A stretch of DNA of 64,000 nucleotides from Leidyana gryllorum EB-2025a (Eukaryota > Apicomplexa), in NCBI GenBank assembly GCA_048772705.1, contig JBLWGC010000104.1:186001-250000 (forward strand), written 5' to 3'. Position numbers and translations under genes: made by a program. Shown piece by piece: positions 56,846-64,000 of the stretch. Positions within the stretch are counted from its first letter, which is position 1. Each line of letters begins with the position of its first letter. The notes beneath the pieces are model-generated. The model was not told the DNA's origin, ran no database searches, and saw nothing but the letters and a program-made list of their open reading frames with translations.

Positions 56846-57682
56846 TCAATCATCGTCTGCAGCATCAGGGTCCTCAACTATTTCCTCTCTATTATCTTTC
56901 CAGTCTGGGTTGAATTTCTGCAACATTCCCCAGGCTTTGAAGACGTTGACCAACTCTGCAGTGGTGAAGTCGTCTTTTCCTGCGTTGTTTTAGATTGATC
57001 AGGGAGTCGCTGGGTGGTGACGTACTGCCAAGTTCTTCAAAGCCAATCATCGTGTGGATCATCTTTTGTTCCTTTACAAATACGACTGACGGGATCACAT
57101 AGAGGTTTAAGCCTGCATCGATGGATTGATGGACTCGCACAACGTGTTCTTACGGGAGGTCAAGAAGGGCAGGCGTTCAACATTCCCGGTGATGATGCGA
57201 GTATCAATCAATTGGGGCGCCAATGACTTTAGATGTTTATCCAGCATCTCTTTACGTTCAATATTCTGGTCGGGTTTGTAGAAATGACATATCTGAGGCG
57301 AGGAGCGACAGCGTCAGGCCCGATCCGTGAGCGGCAACTCACCACTTTCGCGCTGTTTTTGCACGCATTGAAGAATTCCATCTCGTCGTAAACCTCGGTA
57401 TATTCACCGTGGCCCAACACTTGGAAGTCTGCTCTCCGCTTTACGGTCGCCAGCATTTCGTTACGCCGGCGTTGACGGAGATCCTCCAGTCCATCTTCGT
57501 CTAATTCATCCAACCGAGCAATCTCTGCGTCCAGCTCCGCTTCCCGCTCCTCCATGGCCTGCCGTGCACAGCCTTTTCGAGCACTTCATACGGCTACAAC
57601 TCACCTTCATGAGGGTGGACGAGACAACTTGAGCCACATCGTCTGCTGATGGGTGAAGGGGCTGTCGGCTCGGCGGTGCCAT
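56846..57682 (-). CDS. TXNDC9: Thioredoxin-domain protein TXNDC9 (phosducin-like 3)
   Basis: Five exons (57605..57682, 57343..57558, 57154..57292, 57026..57112, 56846..56979; introns 41-50 nt) encode 217 aa, against 226 in human. The helical N-terminus ELDAEIARLDELDEDGLEDL and GHGEYTEVYDEMEFF are close to TXNDC9. They are followed by a thioredoxin fold without the CxxC pair: VVICHFYKP, ERLPFLTSRLNLYVIPSVVF, IHTMIGFEELGRKDDFTTAE. The protein binds the CCT chaperonin and modulates actin/tubulin folding. The acidic tail EDPDAADDD is as in relatives. It lies 39 bp downstream of ISY1. Confidence 0.93.
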
Positions 57683-57721
57683 TTAGATGGACTCTTTTTT
57701 GGATGTGTATATGTAGATATA

Positions 57722-58378
57722 TTAAGCAGCTGTGGATTCCAGGAGGAGTTTCTCTTCTAACGCGCGTTCAGCCTCCAATATCTCAGGATAAAGTTCCTAT
57801 ACACAAACCTTTTTATTTCGACCAGTTCTAACCGTACCTCATCTCGCCACCCGTAGTAGCTGGGCTTAACCCGCTGAGCCAGTTCTGCCCGTGTCAATTT
57901 ACGCGGTGCCTGATATTGACCCAAATCCAACTCCTTTGCCTCCTTCAACTCCTTCGCTGCCCCAAAGTATTTATACCCATCACGACGGGTTACACAGCCC
58001 CCATCGAACATTGACACAGATGAAGGTGCCTGGCCTTCCTGTCCACCCAACTGTCGATACAAGTTACCACCAATCCGATACTCCTCTTATGCCTACCCGT
58101 GAGATTTGCTGCTCCCAACGAGCCTTCTCTTTCAATAGACGATTAATCTCATCATTCACTTCTCTCAATCTCGCTTCTCCCAATCCGGCATTTTGTATCT
58201 CCGATATCTTCACTGACAGCTCTCTAACTATATTGTTCCGCCAAAACTCAGCGTCCTTTACGGTGTCTACTTCCTCTGTCACCCGCGGTCGACGTCTTCG
58301 GATACCCCCAACAACCGCCAGCTTCATCTCGTGCCAGCGATTCAGCATCAACATCGCCTTCTCCGAACTCCGAGCCAT
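57722..58378 (-). CDS. ISY1: Pre-mRNA splicing factor ISY1
   Basis: Three exons (58097..58378, 57838..58050, 57722..57781; introns 46 and 56 nt) encode 184 aa. Near-diagnostic blocks: MARSSEKAMLMLNRWHEMK, EIQNAGLGEARLREVNDEIN, GYKYFGAAKEL and RKLTRAELAQRVKPSYYGW. ISY1 is part of the NineTeen-related spliceosome core (IBC complex) and acts at catalytic step 1. It is shorter than human ISY1 (285 aa) because the acidic C-terminal region is missing; the product ends soon after a short Glu/Leu helix (EAERALEEKLLLE). The donor of intron 2 is GTACGG. Confidence 0.94.
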
Positions 58379-58809
58379 CTTGCCTTCTCAATCAATGCAA
58401 CCTTCCAAAAACAAATTTATCACCGAGGTGACCTGAGGTCAATGTGGTACCCTTTTGGTTTAACTCTACCTGGCTTCGTTGACCCCCTCCGGCCTTGATG
58501 GTTCACAGCAGCTTGATTTGCCCGACCCGCCTCTACCTTGATTGGCTGTATTTGGTTGTTGACATTGACTAGACTGACCTTATCCACCTATACACCTGTA
58601 CCTATTGTAAATGCCGCGTTTACAGTCCTAGATGCATTCGGATGCTGGGTCGACTGTGTCTCCCCGTCGCACACGTGTGTGCTTGGCCGTCTCCTCACTT
58701 CGCATCATTTTGGTTTCGTAACTCAATATCACCTCTTCAGGCATTCACACCATCTTTTCTGGCGCTCTTGTCTCGGCATCAATCTCATTCTGCTCTGATT
58801 TAAGTCAAC
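58379..58809. other. Spacer between divergent ISY1 and aminopeptidase genes
   Basis: 431 bp. It includes a palindrome GAGGTGACCTGAGGTCA at about 58424-58440, an exact CACACGTGTG at 58670..58679, and a pyrimidine-rich stretch ending TTTAAGTCAAC directly before the aminopeptidase ATG. No gene is seen. Confidence 0.5.
58670..58679. repeat. Palindromic motif CACACGTGTG upstream of aminopeptidase
   Basis: Exact copy 131 bp upstream of the aminopeptidase start, in the probable leader or promoter. Confidence 0.6.
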
Positions 58810-61611
58810 ATGTCTGCTGAGAAGCCGCGAATTTACCGCAAGGATTACGCTCCTCCGCCTTACGTCATCAAAACCGCCGAGCTCATCTTCGAGCTTGATT
58901 ATACCACTACTATCGTGTCGACCAAGTTGAACATAGTTCGCAATGACAAGACTGCGCGAAATCTCATCCTAAATGGAGAGGATCTAGTTTTGAAGGAAGT
59001 GAAGGTCGACGGAAAAGTTCTCACAGAGAATGTCGATTACCGTTTGGGCGACGTTATGGGCGAGCCGCTCTCTATGACAATTCTGAATGTGACCACAGAC
59101 GAGCTTTGCGTGGAAATTGTTCAAGTGATCAATCCGTCGACCAACACCCTTCTCTCTGGGGTCTACAAGACTAACGACGTCATTATCTCCCATAATGAAC
59201 CTCACGGAATGCGCCGTATTTGCTATTGGATCGACCGTCCCGATAACATGACCGTCTACACTGTTACTTTAAGGGGTTCCAAGTCATTGTTCCCCGTACT
59301 CCTGAGCAATGGCGATCAAACCAAGTACGAAGAGGTGGATACTGAGACCCACGCAGCCACCTTCGTGGATCCGTGGCCCAAGGGACCGCATCTGTTCGCC
59401 ATCTGTGCCGGAAAGGTCGGGTGCAAAAAGGGCACGTACCGTACTATGGAAGGTCGCAATGTTTCTCTGGAGATCTATGCTGAACCGCAGTATGTGAACC
59501 AGCTCGACTGGGCCCTCGAAGTGACCAAACTCGCGTTCCAATTCGACGAGGAACAATACGGTCGCGCTTACGATTTGGATGTCTTCCGAGTGGTTGGAGT
59601 ATCAGACTTCAACATGGGTGCTATGGAGAACAAATCACTATGTGTCTTCAACATCTCTGCGCTGGTTGCCACACCCAAACAAAGCGCGGATCGTAACTAC
59701 CTGAGAGTTCTGACTGTCATCGGCCACGAATACTTCCACAACTGGAGTGGCAACCGTGTCAATGTTCGCGATTGGTTCCAGATTCAGCTGAAAGAAGGAT
59801 TCACAGCTTACCGCGAGATGATGTTCGAGGAATGGTACTATGGGAAAGGTGTTCCCAGACTTGGCCGAATTTGCATTGTTCGCGATCGTCAATTCGCGGA
59901 AGACGCCGGTCCCAATGCTCACCCTATCCGTCCAGAATCTTACATCGATGTGGACAATTTCTACACTGCTACTTTGTACCGAAAGGGCGCTGAAGTTATT
60001 GGGATGTATAAGGCTCTGTTGGGTGAGGAAGGATATCGGAAAGGCACTGATTACTATTTCTCCACTTATGACGGTCAAGCGGTTAGCTGTGATGAGTTCA
60101 GAAACGCAATGGCCACTGCGAACGGACGCGATCTGAGCCAGTTCGAGTTGTGGTACACTCAGCGTCGAACACCTCACATTGCGGTTGTCAGCCGAGAGTA
60201 CCGTGCTGACAAAAAGCAATATGTTATCACTCTGAAACAGATATTGGCCGATGACGCTGGGGCGGAGGGTGAAGCCCCTAAGGCAATGTTGATTCCAGTT
60301 TTGTTCGGTTTGGTCGGAAAGACTGATGGGAAGGACCTGATTGGAACGAAGTGTCTGGAGTTGGACCAATGGGAGAAGACGTTCGTAATTGATAATGTAA
60401 CAGACGATTGCGTACCGTCTGTTCTGCGCAACTTTTCGGCGCCAGTTATTGTTGATGACTTCTTGGAAGAGGACGAAATGTTGCATTTGATGAGCTATGA
60501 CGCCGATGACTTCAATCGTTGGGAGGCGGGTCGCACCCTCATCGCTAAGGAGTTGATCCGCCGCTCAAGGAATGTCTCGAATTCTTTGGGATCTGACTTG
60601 CCTACGAAACTGTGCAATGCTTATCGTGCAATCTGCGCCCGAGGTGAGAGGGCTGAAGAGTATGGAATGATTGCTGAATGCTTGAAATTACCGACTGCGA
60701 CTGACATTTGTAATAAGTATCCCGGACAAAGCCCATATCATTTGGGTGTGGCGATGGTCGATGTGACCAAAGCAATGCAACGAGCCCTCAATAAGGAATT
60801 TTCTGAGCTGTATCGCAAGGTGTTGAGTGAGATGGGAGATGTGACGGCGGAAAACTTTGACACTCGAGCTCCCGCTGTCCACAAGCGGTCTCTTTCCAAA
60901 GTACTGTTGGGCATTCTGTCAGAGACTGACGATCAGAATGAACAGCAACGTCTGATCCGTGAAGGATACTTCAACAGATCTACTATAACTGAGAAAGAAG
61001 AGGCCGTGACCTTGGCAGCCGGTATGCCCGATTGCCAGCTTCGTACCGACATACTCGAAGATTTCTACAAGCACTGCAAGAGTTGTGATGAGAACTGTCT
61101 GGATGCTTGGTTCATTCTTCAAGCGAGAGGACGCACTCCAGCGACAGCTGAGCGGGTTGTGAAACTTGCCGAACATCCTGACTTTAAAGGTTCCACTCGC
61201 CCGAACCGCATCCGCGCTTTGTTGATGGAGGCTTCTCTCAATCCGGTCGTTATGTTGCATCCCGACAACAAAGGGCTCGATTGGGTTGTCCGCGTCATCA
61301 AGGATCTGGACACTTACAACCCCCGCGTTGCGGCCGTACAGAGTAAATTCTTGTCTGCTTATGCAAAGTGAGTTCTGACGAGGCACCCATTCTTCTCATT
61401 CGCCATTGTGTGCAGCTTTGACTCATTGACCATTCAACGCCTCCGGGAGGCTTGTCGACAAATATACAATGAAGGAAAATGTAGTTTTTCCGTCAAGGAG
61501 ATCGTGGAGCCGGCTATCGCCGAGGACATGGGCAGTGTCGGCAAAGCCGACATCGGCACTTGCAGTACTGAAGAGGTTTTGCCTCAAACCTCTGCCGCAA
61601 GCAAAGCCTGA
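58810..61611 (+). CDS. M1-family alanyl aminopeptidase (PepN type)
   Basis: Exons 58810..61367 and 61416..61611 (intron 48 nt) encode 917 aa. The exopeptidase motif GAMEN is at 270-274 and the zinc site HEYFHNW at 306-312, with the third ligand Glu in KEGFTAYREMMFEE downstream. Family marks of the PepN branch: NEPHGMRRICYWIDRPD near the start, DTETHAATFVDPWPKGPHLF, and the all-helical C-terminal domain ending NPRVAAVQSKFLSAY. Such enzymes (for example the Plasmodium M1 alanyl aminopeptidase) trim dipeptides and oligopeptides. There is no signal peptide, so it is cytosolic as called. The last exon adds a 65-residue tail (EACRQIYNEGK..PQTSAASKA) not typical of the family. Confidence 0.96.
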
Positions 61612-61923
61612 GCTGAGCTTGAGCCCGCCACATCGCTGCAAGACACATTCGGAGGCACACCCACTCTAATTGAGCGAACACGAATCGCTGCGCTCTATTG
61701 CAAATTCACTGGTCCCACAGGCCATCAGAAAGTTTGGTGGTTGAGATCCCATATTCCGTGACTGATCGAGCAATTGATCTGTGTTGAATGAGATCTTGAC
61801 GTCCCGAAACAATGAATGTTGACAAATGATGATTACAATGAAACTATCAACGGGGGGTATAGATATTTGAATATATTATATGAGAGCTGTTGAAAGGAAA
61901 AAAAGGCATGCAGACACTAATGC
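61612..61923. other. Gene-free convergent spacer
   Basis: 312 bp between convergent stops. AT-rich near 61860-61885 (ATATATTATATG). Nothing else is recognised. Confidence 0.5.
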
Positions 61924-62870
61924 TCAATGCGCCTTCGGCGTCATACCGAAGGGATTGGTGGGGTTCAGGTGCATATTGGACGATTTGGATGTATCCAAAT
62001 CAGCCTTCGGATGTTGCATGACACCTGGCAAAATTAATCCACGGGACCCCAAAGAGTGCTGCTGATGCGCAGTCGGACCCATCGCGCCATTTCCGGATTG
62101 ATACTCAGCCCTCAGGGGCGGGATCACTGATGGCAACTGCAACGAAGATCGAGTTGTCATCGAACCTGAGGGGTAAGTGGGCAGCGGTGCTCCGGCCTGG
62201 GGACTCGGCTCCTGTTGAATTGCTTCTTCGTTGTGAAGAGTAATCATCACTCACCATGGGAGCTGCAGCACTCTGCGGATAATGCCCTGAGGGTCCCTGA
62301 CCTGTGTACCCTGGGTAGTTCATCGGAGTGGCCGGCATCGCAGCATAATTCTGCGCTCCCTGAACCATCGGATGAAAGTTTCCCGGGGGTACGGCTCCAG
62401 CCCCAGAGGAAGGTGTTATACCTCCCAAATAAGTCGAAGTAGCTCCGGTCGTTGAGCCACTACGATAAGAGGGCGTGCGAGCCATGATGTGTGCTGTGCT
62501 GAAGCTTTTGGGAAGTAGCACACCACCATGGAACACCATCTCCGTCACATCAATCTGCCCAATCCGTGATTGCCGGTTCTAAAAACGGCGTACTAACCTT
62601 TTGAGTATCGTCGAACGAGTAACTGACACACAGCTCGCTATGTTTGTTGAATCCAACTGTCCAACCATTAGGAATCTGCCCATTTGCCTCTGCCACACGA
62701 TAGACCTGGACCGCTTGGCGATACAAGACGGTTTCAGGTACACCATAGGGGCCAAACAAGCTAGGGCTCAAGCGAGTAGACTTGGCACGTCGGCGGTAAG
62801 CTTTTGATCCGATATGAGCCAAGAACGGCAAGTCCAAGACATCCGCAATCACTTCAATAGTCTTCCCCAT
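61924..62870 (-). CDS. Hypothetical protein with Pro/Gly/Ser-rich C-terminus
   Basis: Three exons (62598..62870, 62255..62554, 61924..62211; introns 43 and 43 nt) encode 286 aa from ATG 62870; a GTG further up is not used. I do not recognise it. Residues 1-115 look folded: IEVIADVLDLPFLAHIG, PETVLYRQAVQVYRVAEANG, GWTVGFNKHSELCVSYSF, DVTEMVFHGGVLLP. The rest is disordered and rich in Pro, Gly, Ser, Gln and Tyr (GYTGQGPSGHYPQSAAAP), ending LNPTNPFGMTPKAH. There is no signal peptide or membrane helix. The first donor is GTTAGT. Low-complexity tails of this kind occur in RNA-binding and cytoskeletal proteins; no role is claimed. Confidence 0.7.
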
Positions 62871-63890
62871 CGCAACGAACACCTGGAGAAACTCCTTGTC
62901 TATTACTCATCTCGCGACCACACAATGCCCCAAATATTCATATAAAAATTAAAAGAATCTTGAGCGATCGGAATGTCGTCAGATGGGAACATAGCTTCAT
63001 GTAATCATCTCAAGCCTCATCTAGCACCTGTTACAAGGCCCCACATGGCCAGTATTTAGGGTCAAGCGTAATGTCAACACGAAGCAACGCAATTTACTGA
63101 CTCTTCAACCCTGAATTGGGGCGGGCGACAAACTTGCACACGTGATTACATCATTAAATGGATCGAGCCTGACCCACATACACAAGCTGGCGATGCTCTT
63201 CTGCACAGCCTACAGCCCAGGCGATAGAAATCTTTTACCACTGCCCTTCCGGTTGTGCTTGTATGTGTGTACGCTCGCACACGCACTGAAAAACGGATTA
63301 TTTGGATTGGCAGGGAAGCCAATAGCCACATCGATGAGTCTTCAGACTAACGCTCATCCATATGTAGCAGGGGTAGCCAGACGGTGCATCGTGTAGCGGC
63401 CGAGTAAAGAGCCCTATATCTGCCGTAGTTTGGGAAGGTGGCGAGTTTTTGCCCCTTCGGTGACTAATATCCCATCGTGCATACGTGAAGGAGTCCACCC
63501 CTTACACTCCATCTGCATTTGACCACTCTATTTGCTCAAGATACGATCAGCAGCACCTTCGATCCTCCACCGTTGTGCATTCTGAGTACGGCACTCGATA
63601 TATATTCGCGCATTGGCACACCGCTGGACCGGCTTTCAGCGTTTGCAGCCCCCACTCAGACACACATAGTTGAGAGTCTGGTCTTTGACCACACTTCGTA
63701 AACAGCTCGCCGCGGACAGGTAGCACTTGTGCCTCCCAATGAGCTCCACGCACTACTCATTCGAACAGATGGTGTCCTCGAGTAATACCTTGAAAGGAAG
63801 CAAGGTATGATCGCTTCAGGTGCCGCTCTGTGCAGCTATCGAACGCTTTCTGGACCGAAGCATCGCAGAGTTGTTCCGGCTGCCACGCGC
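62871..63890. other. Gene-free region
   Basis: About 1 kb with no supportable gene on either strand. Short TG/CA-rich parts occur near 63260-63285. The minus-strand frame ending at 63757 could be a 3' exon of the gene at the window edge, but I cannot show it. Confidence 0.4.
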
Positions 63891-64000
63891 CTACTTCGGG
63901 TTGTACTGAACTAGCAGGTGATCGTAGCTGGCAGCACCGGTGACACCGATGAGGCCGCGGACCAGCTCCTTCGACCTCCATGTCTGCGCCCTCAATGGCA
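63891..64000 (-). CDS. 3' end of a gene running off the window (tentative)
   Basis: From the window edge the minus strand reads ELVRGLIGVTGAASYDHLLV, then QYNPK and a stop at 63891, which has the look of a protein C-terminus. A second frame stays open to 63757 but is richer in Arg/Cys/His and looks less like protein. The family is not recognised. The gene continues beyond 64000. Confidence 0.3.
   Translation of the reverse strand, partial: PLRAQTWRSKELVRGLIGVTGAASYDHLLVQYNPK

Overview
This 64 kb window is nuclear DNA of a very gene-dense protist. I can support 37 protein genes, about one per 1.7 kb. Most carry GT-AG introns of only 36-58 nt, and many gene-to-gene gaps are under 100 bp. An alveolate, most likely an apicomplexan of the gregarine/cryptosporidian grade, is the best inference. 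The reasons are a calcium-dependent protein kinase with four EF hands, a tandem two-domain pyrophosphate-type phosphofructokinase of the apicomplexan PFKII/PFK9 kind, secreted or surface proteins with PAN/Apple, C-type-lectin and MAM domains plus long Thr tracts, and equilibrative nucleoside transporters in tandem. The genus is not determinable from sequence alone.

Layout. 0-7 kb: RNase P/MRP subunit POP4, GTPase DRG1, a Ser/Thr kinase and a CDPK. 7-14 kb: a short unknown gene, a 13-exon DDB1-like beta-propeller gene and a secreted trehalase. 14-21.4 kb: a NEK kinase, an acidic protein, a PAN/Thr-rich secreted protein, an MGRN1-type RING ligase and a C-type-lectin mucin-like membrane protein. 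21.4-28.7 kb: an unknown gene, CTU2, a zinc-finger protein that overlaps CTU2, a 12-exon membrane transporter and an HP1-like chromodomain protein. 28.9-42.2 kb, the most compact part: PFK, tRNA-splicing endonuclease, PC4, a MAM-copper amine oxidase, SPC12, UPF3 and RPB7. 42.2-49.5 kb: two related unknown small proteins and three tandem ENT transporters. 50-52.6 kb: hexokinase and an F-box/LRR-like protein. 52.6-55.7 kb: a 3.1 kb stretch with no gene, unique in this window. 55.7-64 kb: a small protein ending in Cys-Cys, TXNDC9, ISY1, an M1 aminopeptidase, an unknown protein and the edge of another gene.

Functionally this is mostly housekeeping: RNA processing (POP4, Sen34-type nuclease, ISY1, UPF3, CTU2), transcription and chromatin (RPB7, PC4, HP1), signalling (CDPK, NEK, kinase), sugar use (trehalase to glucose, hexokinase, PPi-PFK) and purine/nucleoside salvage (ENT array), plus a surface/secreted set. 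The most unusual items are a secreted MAM-copper amine oxidase fusion, a pair of diverged paralogs of no recognised family, gene spacing down to 1 bp with one coding overlap, and a palindromic CACACGTGTG motif recurring inside short introns. No retroelement, viral fossil, CRISPR array or rRNA was seen. Exon boundaries were deduced by hand from frame continuity and GT-AG signals and have not been checked against RNA.
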